64,000 nucleotides of DNA from assembly GCA_023053545.1 (NCBI GenBank), contig JAKZAN010000006.1, positions 10,324,351 to 10,388,350 on the forward strand. The letters run 5' to 3'. The DNA comes from Lepidurus packardi. Its lineage: Eukaryota; Arthropoda; Branchiopoda; Notostraca; Triopsidae. This document shows, piece after piece, positions 1 to 10,395 of this stretch (position 1 is its first letter; every line of letters begins with the position of its first letter). Under the pieces are notes generated by a model, which was not told the DNA's origin, did not search any database, and saw only the letters and a list, made by a program, of their open reading frames with translations. The translations under genes and the position numbers were made by a program.

Positions 1-161
1 AATGGTTTGGATGAAGATGGAAACGCAAAATTACTTCCAGCTTCACTGAAAGGACGCGCGGCTGAAGTCCGCAAATACTTGCTTCAAGAAGTTAAAAGAG
101 ACTGTTCCGGATAAAGGCGCATACGGAAGGGACTGACCAATGACTTGACCCCTGGGACATA
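1..161 (+). pseudogene. Gypsy gag relic
   Basis: The first ~110 bases translate to a short capsid-like stretch closely resembling the gag segment at about 20968-21065 of this window, then lose the frame. It is a truncated Gypsy gag remnant lying just outside the left LTR of the outer element. The remaining bases up to 161 show nothing recognisable. Confidence 0.6.
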
Positions 162-427
162 TGATAGGTATTCGTCATTCTTGACCTGATGGCAAGAAAA
201 GAATGCAAGGTTAAGGGAAAGAGTTAGTATAAGAACCGAAGGTATCGTGAAGCAAGGGTAGTCGTCGTAGAGTAGTCGTTATAACCTGATCACGAGTCGA
301 TTAATGTAGTGGACAGGAAAGATTACCAGTGTTTCATTTGTTTTGTGTCCTTTGTTCATTTGTGTGAGTCTTTATCTACTCAATAAATCAATACGCTACC
401 AAACAAAATAAAAGTTTGAACTTAACA
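162..427 (+). repeat. 5' LTR of outer LTR retrotransposon (element A)
   Basis: This runs from TGATAGG to ACTTAACA and is nearly repeated at 18441-18726, including the stretch with TCGTCGTAGAGTAGTCG and an AATAAA near 384. The copies differ by an internal ~20-bp length change and scattered substitutions, so they are not recent twins. The flanks (GACATA on the left, CTTATG on the right) do not form a clear target duplication. Confidence 0.75.
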
Positions 428-535
428 TTCAGCGGAGGGATTTCTAATTGTGAGTAGTGATAAGAAAGTTACAGGTGCCAAATGAACAGAGGTTAGTCGA
501 AAACGAAGCTGGAATCTGTAAACCCGCGGGAAAAG

Positions 536-1365
536 TTGCCGTTCCACGAAAAAGGACTTTACGAATTTGAAAACATGTCGAATAAAGAATCCATCGTGAC
601 CGCACCCGAATTTGACGGGACAACAGATTTTGGCAAGTTCATGACGAGATTTCGACAAGTAGCTACTGCCAATTCGTGGTCCGATGCCGCCTGCTTCCGG
701 ATTTTACCCGCGTTGATAGTCGGCGATGCGGAAGGAGCTCTCGACAACTTAGCTGTTCAGCCAACATCCTATTCCGAACTAGTGGCAGCGCTGCAAGAAG
801 TTTTCCAACCGGCGGAGTCCAGGAGACTGCATCTTACGGAATTCTACAATCGAAAGCTGTCGAAAACGGAATCAGCTCATGCTTATGGTAGCGACTTGAA
901 GCGTCTCTTCAAGGCAGCCAATCCAGAGATTACAGATGACGCTACAGTAGAACGGTTTGTTATGGAGGAATTCGTTAGAGGCTAACCTGTCAACTGGCAG
1001 TCCCTATTCTACGATGCACAAATCAAGACGTTACCTGGTCCCGTTGAAAAACTAAACGTCATGCGAATATCTCGAGAAGTCGTTCGGCAGTCCGTGCAGC
1101 CAAAACCCATCCCGAGTCGTCAAATTAATGTTAGGGGTAAAGAATCCAACGAACGGTCCAGCAAGGTACAACCCGAACCCCGGGTAGTAACCACAGAGGT
1201 AAATGCTTTGGGCGTAAAAAGACGGGTCACCTTAGAAAGGATTGCACTTTAGTCTGTGGTAATTGCACGTTAAAGGGGCATATTTCGTCTGAATGTCGCA
1301 CAAAATGTCGAAATTTTCAGAAGGTAGGACATATAAGCAAGGATTGTTCAGAAAAGCCTTCACAG
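536..1365 (+). pseudogene. Gypsy-type gag of element A, broken
   Basis: A 149-codon open frame at 536-985 has the make-up of a retroelement capsid (acidic N-terminus, conserved Trp/Phe, a motif ending in a SKTESAHAYGSDL-like segment). It ends in a stop at 983. The frame then changes, and bases 1200-1360 encode at least two zinc-knuckle motifs (a CxNC...GHIS..C pattern at about 1255-1300 and another to 1350), typical of nucleocapsid. In the intact family, gag packages the element RNA. Here it is interrupted by stops and frame changes and cannot make a full protein. Confidence 0.7.
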
Positions 1366-1401
1366 CCAGTAGCTAGGCGAGTTCTTGTTGAGTCGTGCCC
1401 T

Positions 1402-1840
1402 ATGCTAAAAGTGTTGGTCAACGGATTAACGTGTTCTGCAGTAATTGATACGGGTAGTCATTGTTCTTTAGTAAGTACGATGGTTGCAGATAGGCTACCT
1501 GAGTTACAAGTCGAACCTACTAGTCGTAGGGTAGCTACTGCGAATCGAGGTCTAGAACTAAGTACAATAGGAGAAAGCAGGGTTGAACTATGTAATGTTG
1601 TAATGTAATGTAATGTTTAGTATGTAATGTTGGTGATCAACCTGTAAGGTTAGAAGAGGGTGAAGCTCTGGGAGAAGTGTCGATAGCGCTATTAACAGAT
1701 GAAGTACTTCCCCCAACGGAAAGAAAGAAAATAGGTGACGAGTGTGTAGTATCTGATCAAACAGCTGATTTCAACGAGTTCACAAAACTCGCAGCTGGTG
1801 GTTCTGATCAACGTAGGTTCAACGAATACAGTAGTCTAGA
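1402..1840 (+). pseudogene. Retroelement aspartic protease fragment of element A
   Basis: The open frame 1402-1608 holds an aspartic-protease active site (VIDTGSHCSLV), the retropepsin signature that cleaves Gag-Pol. It follows the zinc knuckles directly, as expected for Gypsy. A short TAATG tandem stretch at 1597-1620 breaks the frame. A second frame, 1677-1840, probably carries the protease C-terminus. The downstream reverse transcriptase of this element is missing; a second Gypsy copy begins near 1850. Confidence 0.65.
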
Positions 1841-1849
1841 GTATTGCAG

Positions 1850-2821
1850 CACATCACATTGGCGACGAGGAGAATTTCTTAAAAAAAAAAATGGCTTTAA
1901 GTTTGCCTCCATTCGAATCATTTCGTGTAAGTGAAGAGCCCCACACAGCGGGTCCACGCTTGGCAAAATGGATTTCTCAATTCGAAAACTTCCTTATCGC
2001 AATGGACATAATAATCGACGAAGAACAGGAAGAATCCAAGCAATTGGCAAATGACCGAAGAAGATTAGCCCCGCCCCCCCCCCCCCCCTAACTTACTACG
2101 TTGGCTCGGAAGTTCGGGATATTCTGGAAGAATTACCCTCAACTTCTGGAAAAGGCACGTTCTCGAAGGTAAAGCCTTTATTGCAAGTTTACTTTCAACC
2201 TAAACATAACATAGAAATGGAAATCCTCAATTTTCGCAACATGCTGCAAACAGAAGGCCAATGGATGCTTTTGCAACAAGACTTAGGCAACAAGCTGCCA
2301 GATGTTACTTCCCAAACAAGGATCAAGAAATCCGTTTACGGATTATCGAAGGATGCTTTTCGAGCCAATTTCGACGCCTTTGTCTAAGAGAAAACTTGCA
2401 GTTGGAGAAAATGCTCGACCATGCAAGATCGGAAGAACTATCAATAAAGTTCGATGAAAAAATCAAGAGACAACGCGCAGAGGTTGTGCAGGCAGTTCAA
2501 TCACACAATCGTAAGGGAAATAATAAACAGCCCAAGAAAAAAATCAACAAAGAAACCAAAGATGTAACTGAATGCTGGAACTGTGGAAGAACCTGACCGC
2601 ATCCTAAGGAAAAGCCCTGCCCAGCGAAAGGAAAATCTTGTTCGAATTGTGGAAAGAAAAATCATTTCGTAAAGAAGTGCCGCGGTGAAAAACCAAATCA
2701 CAAGAATGGGCATCAGGTACGGCAAATCGCAGATGAAACGTCTGGTGATGAATCTGTACTGGCAGTTAGGAAAGGAACAGGAAAGCTGGCTTACGCATCG
2801 ATTGGATTATGCAAGTCAACT
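1850..2821 (+). pseudogene. Gypsy element B: primer site and broken gag
   Basis: TTGGCGACGAGGAG at about 1859 looks like an LTR-adjacent tRNA primer site. It follows an LTR-like ending (...ACATCACA) and precedes an ATG at 1891. Frames 1891-2091 and 2181-2596 give a Gypsy gag. It is broken by a 16-base C tract near 2073, and a frame change near 2260 moves translation into the second half. Bases 2570-2690 encode two zinc knuckles (CWNCGR and CSNCGKKNHFVKKC). An A tract of 11 precedes the ATG. This copy lies within element A, apparently as an older nested insertion whose 5' LTR is missing or truncated. Confidence 0.65.
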
Positions 2822-3976
2822 GTGCCTATGATTATAGATACTGCGGCAACGTGCAACATCATCAACGAGGAGACGTACAGAAAGCTTCGATACCAGCCAG
2901 CTTTGCAACCCCAAGAAGAATTTGTAGGCGGCTATGGACGGAACGAAATCGAAATTAAAGGCAAGCTTGAAACAACTGTCAGCTTCAAGCATACCGCCGT
3001 ACAAACCACGGTCTTGGTCTCTAAAGCAGGTGACAACCTGTTGGGTTACGACACTTCTAAAGAATTAAAAGTAGTCCAAATTGCAAACGTGATTAAAAAA
3101 GTATCGGAATACCAAACACTCAAAGACAAGTTTCCTCAACTATTTTGGGGGATTGGGAGACTGAAGCATTATCAAATCGAACTCCATATAGATCCATCTG
3201 TACACCCAGTAGCGAGAAAGCACCGTCGGATCGGATCTCACCTAAGACTGACAGTATTTGAAGAATTAGATAGACTCCTTGAGGCGGACATCATCGAACC
3301 GGTAAGAGACGGACCGACCCCATGGGTCTCACCATGTGTCGTTGTCCCCAAGCCAGAGCAGCCAGGGAAATTTCGCATATGTGTTGATATGCGGTCGCCT
3401 AATCAAGCCATCCTTCGAACACGCCATGTCATTCCGACGGTCGAGGACCTCATTGTTGACCTGAATGGGGCGAAGTACTTTTCGAAATTAGACATGAATC
3501 AAGGCTACCACCAGCTAGAGCTAGCGCCTAAATCAAGATTTATAACAACGTTCGCTACACACCGCGGTCTCTTCCAGTACAAACGACTCAACTTTGGAGT
3601 TAATTGCGCTTCCGAGATCTTTGATGACGTTGTTCGTCAGATTGTTAGCGGTATTCCTGGTGTAGTCAACCGAAGCGATATTTTAGTAACAGGTCGCAAC
3701 AAAGCAGAACACGACAGGAACTTGGAAGAAGTCCTAAGAAGGCTGGCAGAACGTAACTTAACACTCAACTATGAGAAGTGCGAGTTCGGCAAGACCGAAG
3801 TGACTTTTTATGGCTTAATCTTCAACAATCAAGGTATTGCACCAGATAATATCAAGGTCAAAGCCATAAAGGAAGCTCCCGCACCGACAAACACAGAAGA
3901 AGTATCGAGTTTTTTGGGTATCAAGGCACCCAATGGAAGTAGGGAAACGGGGAAAAGGATTCTTTCAGTCGGTTAA
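2822..3976 (+). pseudogene. Gypsy element B pol: protease and reverse transcriptase
   Basis: This 384-codon frame begins with a protease active site read as IIDTAATCNI (DTA, an accepted retropepsin variant) and continues into the Gypsy reverse transcriptase. Visible blocks are WVSPCVVVPKP, FRICVDMRSPN, YFSKLDMNQGYHQLEL and LNFGVNCASEIF. The catalytic YxDD box is degraded: the equivalent position reads VNRSDILV, so polymerase activity is lost even if translated. The frame runs off near 3925, where the palm/connection region shifts frame. The host element is dead. Confidence 0.85.
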
Positions 3977-4035
3977 AGGAAAAACTACTGGAAACAACAA
4001 CGTTATCATACTACGATATACAAAAGCCGACTAAC

Positions 4036-4490
4036 TTGATAGTAGATGCTAGTCCGAAAGGGCTTGGTACAATCCTAACACAACAATCCAAGAATGGCCA
4101 AGAAACTGTCATCAGTTATGCCAGTCGGAGATTAACGAATATTGAATCAATACATTCACAAACTGAACGAGGAGCCTTGGCCATAACGTGGGGAATTATG
4201 CATTTTCACCTTTACCTAATCGGCAAAGCTTTTACAGTGGTAACCGACCATAAACCCCTTATTCCACCTCTTCAACAAACCGCTCATCCAAGCTCCTGCA
4301 AGAATTGAACGATGGATAATGAAGCTGCAACAATATGAATTTATTGTCAAGTATAAACCTGGAAAGTATAATCCTGCTGACTTCATGTCAAGACATCCAT
4401 ACGAAAAAACAGCTCCTATTACGACACGGGAAGAGAAACTGGCTGAAAACTATGTCAATCTCGTTTGCTTACGTTCAGAGCCAAAGAGCC
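4036..4490 (+). pseudogene. Gypsy element B RNase H and linker, truncated
   Basis: Frames 4036-4308 and 4319-4490 continue pol of element B. An RNase H-like segment starts with LIVDASPKGLG and includes the SRRLTNIESIHSQTERGALAI and TVVTDHKPL motifs. It is followed by the usual PADFMSRHP linker that precedes integrase. One frameshift near 4306 separates the two parts. No integrase follows: the sequence switches at about 4490 to BEL/Pao integrase, a sharp junction between unrelated elements. Confidence 0.8.
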
Positions 4491-4593
4491 AATCTTTGAT
4501 GAACGGACGCCCGTTAACCCATGTAACCCTTCACCCATCTGATTTGCAGCCTCTTACCCCGAACCATTTTTTACTGGGAAGAGCCAACCCTAA
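4491..4593 (+). pseudogene. BEL/Pao integrase C-terminus, left part
   Basis: The frame encodes the hallmark BEL/Pao integrase tail (NGRPLT ... SDLQPLTPNHFLLGR), then stops at 4594 where the Harbinger inverted repeat starts. The same frame resumes at 12741 once one copy of the TAA target duplication is discounted, so this is the left half of one gene split by a DNA transposon. Confidence 0.85.
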
Positions 4594-4785
4594 GGGCCTA
4601 TTCCCACTTAGCGCATAAGGCCTTATGCTTATGATCATGCTATGCCTCCGTGGGCCTACCTGTTGTCATTTGTGAGCCAGTGGCGGAGCCAAACTAATTA
4701 CGAAGATCCGCCCAGTTAGACAGGAAGGTGAAATGTTAGTAAACAAGGCTATTGAACCATAAACAAAGAGTGAGCTATCTCGAAC

Positions 4786-5213
4786 ATGTTTGATGATTTG
4801 CTGAACAAAATTGGTCCTAAAATCAAGAAACCAGACACGAAATTTCGAAAGGCAATTTCCGTTGGTAATTTCTCTATAAGATATGGATCACTAATAACTA
4901 AAATACACTATTAATTGCAAAATATATCTCAACAGGAGAGAAACTCTCGATCACGTTACGGTATCTGGCATCAGGAGAGTCACAGAGGTTCCTCGCCTTT
5001 TCTTTTCGATGTGGACACAGTACTGTGTGCAAGATTCTACGGGAAGTCTCGGTTGCGATCTACAATTCTTTACTAGATGAGTACCTCCCAAGTCCTGACA
5101 TCGTAAACTGGAGATCAGTAAGCCAAAGATTTGAGAAAAGATGGAATTTCCCAAACTGCCTTCCTAGGAGCTATTGATGGGAAGCACGTACGCATAAGAG
5201 CACCTCCTAGGTC
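4786..5213 (+). pseudogene. Harbinger transposase, N-terminal half
   Basis: From an ATG at 4786 the frame reads FDDLLNKIGPKIKKPDTKFR, the conserved Harbinger transposase N-terminus. A short intron (donor about 4860, acceptor AACAG at 4935) leads to LRYLASGES and a helix-turn-helix-like stretch, then WNFPNC and GAIDGKHVRIRAPP, which carries the first catalytic Asp. An extra base near 5160 shifts the frame just before that motif. The LINE at 5214 then cuts the gene within the DDE_Tnp_4 domain. The second half lies at 10396-11062. Confidence 0.85.
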
Positions 5214-5214
5214 T
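5203..5214 (+). repeat. Target-site duplication of LINE 1, left copy
   Basis: CCTCCTAGGTCT here matches 10384-10395 exactly. The two copies bracket the LINE and are transposase coding sequence, so the insertion happened inside the Harbinger gene by target-primed reverse transcription. Confidence 0.9.
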
Positions 5215-5452
5215 TTTTTTTTTTTTTTTAGTTTATCTCAGCGTGAGCACTGCTCGTTGCCGCCTATTTATTGGGTCTGAAGTTGAGTAATCAGTGAACA
5301 ATTTTACAAACATACATTCATTTACGCTATTCCTCGAAAGGAGAGCGTAGCCATACTATAGCAAAGATATGGTAATAGCTTCTTTCCTTATTCTAAAAAA
5401 GTCAGATAACTCGTACGTCAGGGAGAAGTCAGCGTCATTTCTGGTTAGTGGG

Positions 5453-8400
5453 TTAGTTGGGATGTAGGGTTATTAGAGCCGAGATGGCGAAAGTATTTAT
5501 TGCTTTGTAAGCGGTTGGGTTTGTGAGTATAGTCTGTGGATTAAAGTGGAGTCGAAGTTTTGATAAGTCTCTTAGCAAAATAGCTCTGGATCTATTTAAG
5601 AGTCTGCAGTGGAAAAATATGTGTCTGAGGTCTTGTTTCGAGTGGTTGTTACAGGTGCAATTTGAGTCTTGTGTCTTTTTAATGCGGTAGAGGAATGACT
5701 TCGTAGGGAAATGTAAGGTTCTAAGTCTGATAAGTGTAGAAATAGTCCGTCTGTCTTGGTCAAGTTTGCAGATAGGTTGTAGCGTTGGAGATATCTGTAG
5801 ATCGCGGAAGGGGGAGGCAGAGGTAGACCATTCTTCTTGCCATTTCTGTAAAATCAGATGCTTTATACTTTTCTTCAAGTCTTGGGACTTGTCGGTGAGC
5901 AGATTGTTATTTCTTAGTGACTCCATTAAGAATGAACAAGAGGCGTAACGTTTGTGTTTCGGTGCGATGGCGTTTGGGATAGTCGGGTTGTTGTGGCTGA
6001 ATCTTAGAGTTCTTTCGAGCGAGAGGAGGTTTAAAGGAGGAATGCCTGTTTCAACTTCAAGAGCTGAAGTGGGGGTAGTTTTGAGTGCACCGGTAATAAG
6101 AAGCAGGGCTTGTCTATGTAGTGTTCGTACAGGGGCAAGGGAGGATAGCTTAGTGTTAGACCAGGCTGGAAGACCGTACAGAATTGTCGAGTAGAGGAGG
6201 CTCAGGACCAGCGTTCTTAGTTGGTTGACTTTAATAGTTGGTAGGAAGGTGATTAATTTGCGTAGTCTGCTGATTGTGCGATGCCCTTTTGAGGCAAGAT
6301 GAGCAGCTTGTTTTGACCAGTTTAAGTTCGTGTCGAAAATTAGGCCAAGATAGCGAACGCTGTCTTTGGGGCATATAACGTCTTCATTCCAGGTTAAGGC
6401 AGTAGTTTCGTCAGTTCTTTTCCTCGAGAAGTGTATGAGTTCCGTCTTGCTTTTTGAGAAAATAAAGCCTAGATTCTTACTCCATTTTTCCAAAGTTTTA
6501 AGGGCATTTTGAAGAATTTTAACGTTGATCTTGCTAGATGAGCCTGTCACCGCAAGGAGCAGGTCGTCGGCGTACGCAATTGTGGTGATACGTTTTTGTT
6601 TGAGCAGGTGGAGTGCGTCGTCTATATAGAGGAGAAAGAGTATTGGGGAGAGGGGAGAGCCCTGTGGTACACCTTTAAGCATGATGAAGGTATCACTGAA
6701 AGATGGGCCGTTTATTACGAAGCTTGAACGGTTCTCAAGAAAACTTCGTACCCATTCAGACATGTAGGTTGGGAATCTTTTCTTTCTCATTTTCTGGAGG
6801 AGTTTTCCGTGTAGAACATTGTTGAAAGCTCCCTCAATGTCTAGAAGGAGAGCAGATGTCACTTTCGTTTTCTCGAAACCGTTTAGGATTTTGTCCGACA
6901 GCGTGATTAGCGAGTTTGTAGTTGACTTCTTTGTGCGAAAGGCCGATTGATTTGAGGATAGTAAGTTATTGGTTTCGAGGTGGGTTGTAATCCTGTTTGC
7001 TATGATTTTTTCCAGTATTTTTCCCAGGCACGATAGAAGGGCAATTGGTCTAAAACTCTTATAGGTAGAGTAGTCCGTTTTACCGGGTTTTGGGATGGGG
7101 AAGATCTTAGCGATTTTCCAGGGGGTTGGGAAGTGTTGTAGCTTTACACTTGCGTTGAAAAATCCAGTTATATAAGGTCCAATCGATTTCCACGTGTTTT
7201 TTATAAGAGTTGGTTGTATAAGGTCTGTGCCGGGTGCTTTTAGGGGTGGGAGGTGGTCAACAATAGTTGTAATTTCAGCGTGTGAAATTTTGTGCTGAAC
7301 TTCATTTCTGCATTTCGGCCGTTTACTTACATCTGGTTGCGTCCTCGTAGGTTTGTTGTTTATGGGTGGGCTAAGGTCTGCTTCCAGTAGTTTCACTGCG
7401 AGGTGATTTAATTTCTCCGTTTCGTTTTGGAAAGTTTTCCGGTTTGAGTCGAGAAGAAAGTCAATTGAGCTATTTGTGGTAATTTTCCGTGCTTTCCTGT
7501 CTAAGTTCCAAAGTAACTTTGTGTCTGAGGTGGATATTTTGTCTTCCCAGTATCTCTCCCTGGCTTTTCGGCATTGACTAGTGTATTCGTTTCTAGCGTC
7601 CTTCCAGAGTCTATCGTTGTTAGCATTTGGGTAGGAGCGGTACGATCTTAGTTTCTTGGCTACATCTTTCTTTAAGGATTTGAGTGTAGAATTCCACCAA
7701 GGATTTTTTTTGTTCGATAAATTTATTTTTGGGATGAACGTTGAAGCGGTGTCTACGAGAATAGCGGATAGACGGCCAACTGCATTATCAAGTTGCTCGG
7801 TAGAGTTGAGTTGTGTCAATGTCTTTTCCATTTCATTTAATTTATTGGAAAGGTCTTCATTAAGTGATTTCCAATCGGCTTTCTTGTAGTTCCAAAATGG
7901 CGGGGCGAATTCTTTAACAGGTGTATGTATCCGTAAGGAGAAAGCGTTGTGATCCGACGAGTTGGGGAAAGAGTTGTTATTTAGGGGTATCATTTGCATG
8001 CATTCTGCGATCTTCGGTGAGGCAAAGACGAGGTCTATTGTTGAGGAATCTCCTCTTTCATTTTGAAAGGTTGGAGTGTTCCATTCGTTTACAAGGACCA
8101 TGTTTTTCTCCGTGACAAAATCGTATAACTGTGAACCCGGTCCGTCTGGAGGTTTGTTTTCCCAATACCAGTGATGCGCGTTAAAGTCGCCGCATAGAAT
8201 GATGGGAGAGGTGATGTCGTTCAACTGGTGCCATATCTCGGTGAGTAGTTTGAGTGTATCAATGGTTTGCCTTCTGTAGATGCATACAAGTGTTATGGAA
8301 GGTAGACTCTCCGGTTGTATTTTTGAAATGGAGTACAATTCTTGTACTGATTGGATTTGAAAATGGAACGTATTTGGTCTCTTGAAACAGACCACCCCTT

Positions 8401-8647
8401 TATACTCCGTCGGAGGCATAATTAGGTCAAAGCCCTGTTGAGATTGATTCGACATCTTTGTAGGTGGTTCTAGTATGAAGACTGCTTTCGCTTCTTGGAT
8501 GTTTGCTTCCCTCAGAGTCTCTGTAAGTTGGAAAAAGCTTTTCCTTATGTTATGAAAGATTATGCTTGTTCCTCCGTTGTTTCGTTGTTGGTCAGGTTGG
8601 TTTACGTCAGTTGTTTGTTGAGCGTCACTTCTAGTCGTGCGTATCAT
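5453..8647 (-). CDS. LINE 1 ORF2: endonuclease and reverse transcriptase
   Basis: A 1064-residue open frame. Residues ~1-240 form an APE-type endonuclease with GDFNAHHWYW, a TIDLVF motif and the terminal SDHNAF. Residues ~460-720 are the reverse transcriptase, including SFRPIALLSCLGKILEK, LLDIEGAFNNV, KGVPQGSPLSPILF and the catalytic YADD box. The C-terminus has a CxC...H...C cluster (CTCNNHSKQDLRHIFFHC), common in these LINEs. The ATG overlaps the ORF1 stop as ATGA, suggesting coupled termination-reinitiation. The protein nicks target DNA and copies the LINE RNA onto it. No frameshift or stop is seen. Confidence 0.93.
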   Translation of the reverse strand: MIRTTRSDAQQTTDVNQPDQQRNNGGTSIIFHNIRKSFFQLTETLREANIQEAKAVFILEPPTKMSNQSQQGFDLIMPPTEYKGVVCFKRPNTFHFQIQSVQELYSISKIQPESLPSITLVCIYRRQTIDTLKLLTEIWHQLNDITSPIILCGDFNAHHWYWENKPPDGPGSQLYDFVTEKNMVLVNEWNTPTFQNERGDSSTIDLVFASPKIAECMQMIPLNNNSFPNSSDHNAFSLRIHTPVKEFAPPFWNYKKADWKSLNEDLSNKLNEMEKTLTQLNSTEQLDNAVGRLSAILVDTASTFIPKINLSNKKNPWWNSTLKSLKKDVAKKLRSYRSYPNANNDRLWKDARNEYTSQCRKARERYWEDKISTSDTKLLWNLDRKARKITTNSSIDFLLDSNRKTFQNETEKLNHLAVKLLEADLSPPINNKPTRTQPDVSKRPKCRNEVQHKISHAEITTIVDHLPPLKAPGTDLIQPTLIKNTWKSIGPYITGFFNASVKLQHFPTPWKIAKIFPIPKPGKTDYSTYKSFRPIALLSCLGKILEKIIANRITTHLETNNLLSSNQSAFRTKKSTTNSLITLSDKILNGFEKTKVTSALLLDIEGAFNNVLHGKLLQKMRKKRFPTYMSEWVRSFLENRSSFVINGPSFSDTFIMLKGVPQGSPLSPILFLLYIDDALHLLKQKRITTIAYADDLLLAVTGSSSKINVKILQNALKTLEKWSKNLGFIFSKSKTELIHFSRKRTDETTALTWNEDVICPKDSVRYLGLIFDTNLNWSKQAAHLASKGHRTISRLRKLITFLPTIKVNQLRTLVLSLLYSTILYGLPAWSNTKLSSLAPVRTLHRQALLLITGALKTTPTSALEVETGIPPLNLLSLERTLRFSHNNPTIPNAIAPKHKRYASCSFLMESLRNNNLLTDKSQDLKKSIKHLILQKWQEEWSTSASPFRDLQISPTLQPICKLDQDRRTISTLIRLRTLHFPTKSFLYRIKKTQDSNCTCNNHSKQDLRHIFFHCRLLNRSRAILLRDLSKLRLHFNPQTILTNPTAYKAINTFAISALITLHPN

Positions 8648-10005
8648 GTTTGTGACGATGTCGTTAGTGTTGCCGTCAGGTTATTTGTCAGTTTTTCGAG
8701 AGCAGCAATCCTAGCTGGGCATGAACGGTCAAAGGCTTCGTGTTTGCCGCGGCAGTTTGCACATTTCAGTTCTTTGACGTGGCAGGTGTTCGTTGAGTGC
8801 TCTGCTGATGCGCATTTTGCGCAGGTGGGGATTAGGCGTTTGCAAGCTGAGGCAATGTGTCCAAAAGCGAGGCAATTAAAACATTGGATTAGAGGTGAAT
8901 GTCTCACGTCCTCGATCTGTACAACCCTGTTAAAGGCGAGGAGCGCTGCTACGTTGAGAAGTTTGCTTTTTTCCTCCGTTGTTGAGCAGATGTACCAGAT
9001 TGATCCAAACTTTTTCGTGCTGCTCGGGTTCAGCCATTTAGCTTGGTCTGCTACAAAATGTACGCCGAGTGCTGAGTTTTTCTCTGACATATGGGTACAA
9101 ATAGTGTTCAGGTCGAGGTCGCGAGGAAGTTGGTGAATAACTATCTTCCGGTTACGTTGTCTCACGACAGTCTTTACGGATCCGAGTTGGGAAAGTGTAG
9201 TTTCTTTTAAAAGATTTCCAGTTTCCATCATTTCATTTGCATTTTTGAAGGTTAGAAACAGATTGCCAGCTGGTGATTTGTTGACTAGAATAGGGGTTGG
9301 AGCTCTGGGGTTTTTCTCTTTTATATCTTGTTCGACAAGAGTTAACAGGTCTCTCCTTGCGACTGTAAGGTTCCGTTTTGAGACGTCTTGCTGTTGAATT
9401 ACCAGTACATTTTTGTACTCTTGATGGGGCCTTGGGATAGCTTTGTTAACATTGCTGTTGGTGACTCCTACATTAGCGGGGGTAGGGACGTCAACTTCGG
9501 GTATTCTTGGGGGTTTTCGGGTACGTTTGACGACTTGTGTCCATGAAGCTTCATCGGAAATTGTGTTCTCTCTTTGGTGTTGTAGTGAACTGAGCTCCTT
9601 TTCGAGATTCCGGATCCATGTGCTTTGTGTCTGGATGGTATCCGTGAGCTTGGCCACTTCTTGGATTAATAACATTTGGTTTTCTTGGATGTTTCGGATG
9701 GTGTTTGCTACGTATTCGAACTTATCCTCATTTGCTTTCTCAACTGAAGATGAGCGAGTTCGTGTAACCCTAACGGTTCCTCCTGGTGAGTGTGTTCTGG
9801 TTCTTTTGGTTGCGGCTTCATTTCTGCAGGATGGGCAGGTTTTGGCTCTCGCGTGGTCTTTCTCAAAGGGTTCGTTGCAGCCTCCGCAGGTTATCACCTT
9901 TGGATTTTGTGTATCCATGTTTTGGCCATTTTCTTGGTCGACGTTGTCAGGTTGGTTTATAGTGCAGGTTGAACCGGTTGGAGGTTGTGGGTCAGACGTT
10001 TCCAT
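8644..10005 (-). CDS. LINE 1 ORF1: Gag-like RNA-binding protein
   Basis: A 453-residue protein. It opens with a CxxC...CxxC zinc-binding pair (residues ~40-62: CGGCNEPF...CPSC). A predicted coiled coil follows at ~95-145 (heptad-like VANTIRNIQENQMLLIQEV). Residues ~200-350 are a folded region resembling the RRM/PRE-like part of Gag-like LINE proteins. Three zinc knuckles end it (CFNCLAFGHIASAC, CAKCASAEHSTNTC, CANCRGKH...C). It is paralogous in layout to the LINE 2 ORF1 in this window, down to the LNPSS..K.(F/Y)GS motif. Such proteins coat the LINE RNA. Confidence 0.9.
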   Translation of the reverse strand: METSDPQPPTGSTCTINQPDNVDQENGQNMDTQNPKVITCGGCNEPFEKDHARAKTCPSCRNEAATKRTRTHSPGGTVRVTRTRSSSVEKANEDKFEYVANTIRNIQENQMLLIQEVAKLTDTIQTQSTWIRNLEKELSSLQHQRENTISDEASWTQVVKRTRKPPRIPEVDVPTPANVGVTNSNVNKAIPRPHQEYKNVLVIQQQDVSKRNLTVARRDLLTLVEQDIKEKNPRAPTPILVNKSPAGNLFLTFKNANEMMETGNLLKETTLSQLGSVKTVVRQRNRKIVIHQLPRDLDLNTICTHMSEKNSALGVHFVADQAKWLNPSSTKKFGSIWYICSTTEEKSKLLNVAALLAFNRVVQIEDVRHSPLIQCFNCLAFGHIASACKRLIPTCAKCASAEHSTNTCHVKELKCANCRGKHEAFDRSCPARIAALEKLTNNLTATLTTSSQT

Positions 10006-10395
10006 ACTGTGATGACGTCACTAAAGCTGATCGGGTATAGCTTTGGTTGGATAGGAACTTTTTAACGCACTTAACGTAAAACAGGTAAGTAACACTTTTT
10101 AACACTTTTTAACGGGTGATGTGAGAGACGGGTGGGCCTGAGGCCCGTCAATTTGAAAGAAAAGTAGTTTTGGCCAAGGAGATTTGTAGTTTTTCACATT
10201 TTAAATTAACTAATTTGATACTGGATATCCACCTTTCAAGATCACAATTTACCATGTAAAGGCTTCGTACTATAGATTGGGGCTGAAATTTGAGATTTCT
10301 TACACCGATCACTTAGATAAGGGTTATTTCCAGTGGAGCGAATTTGCCACGTCCACACACACTCGAAGCTAACCTCGGTCTCCCCTCCTAGGTCT

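Larger units (their letters stand above)
5214..10383 (-). mobile_element. Full-length non-LTR retrotransposon (LINE 1)
   Basis: Read on the minus strand this is a 5' UTR of ~380 bp, ORF1 (10005-8644), ORF2 (8647-5453), a short 3' UTR and a poly(A) tail (the T run at 5214-5229). A 12-bp target duplication flanks it. Both ORFs are uninterrupted, so this copy looks recent and possibly competent. An endonuclease/RT ORF2 with an APE-type endonuclease, no visible RNase H, and a Gag-like ORF1 with three zinc knuckles places it near the Jockey/I/R1 group; the exact clade is not resolved. Confidence 0.92.

Noticed and set aside
8495..9136. Long plus-strand frame of 213 codons
   Set aside because: It lies opposite LINE 1 ORF1/ORF2, which have clear domains and motifs; this frame has no recognisable composition and is an antisense shadow.
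9443..10012. Plus-strand frame of 189 codons
   Set aside because: Antisense to LINE 1 ORF1; hydrophobic by chance from the complementary codons.
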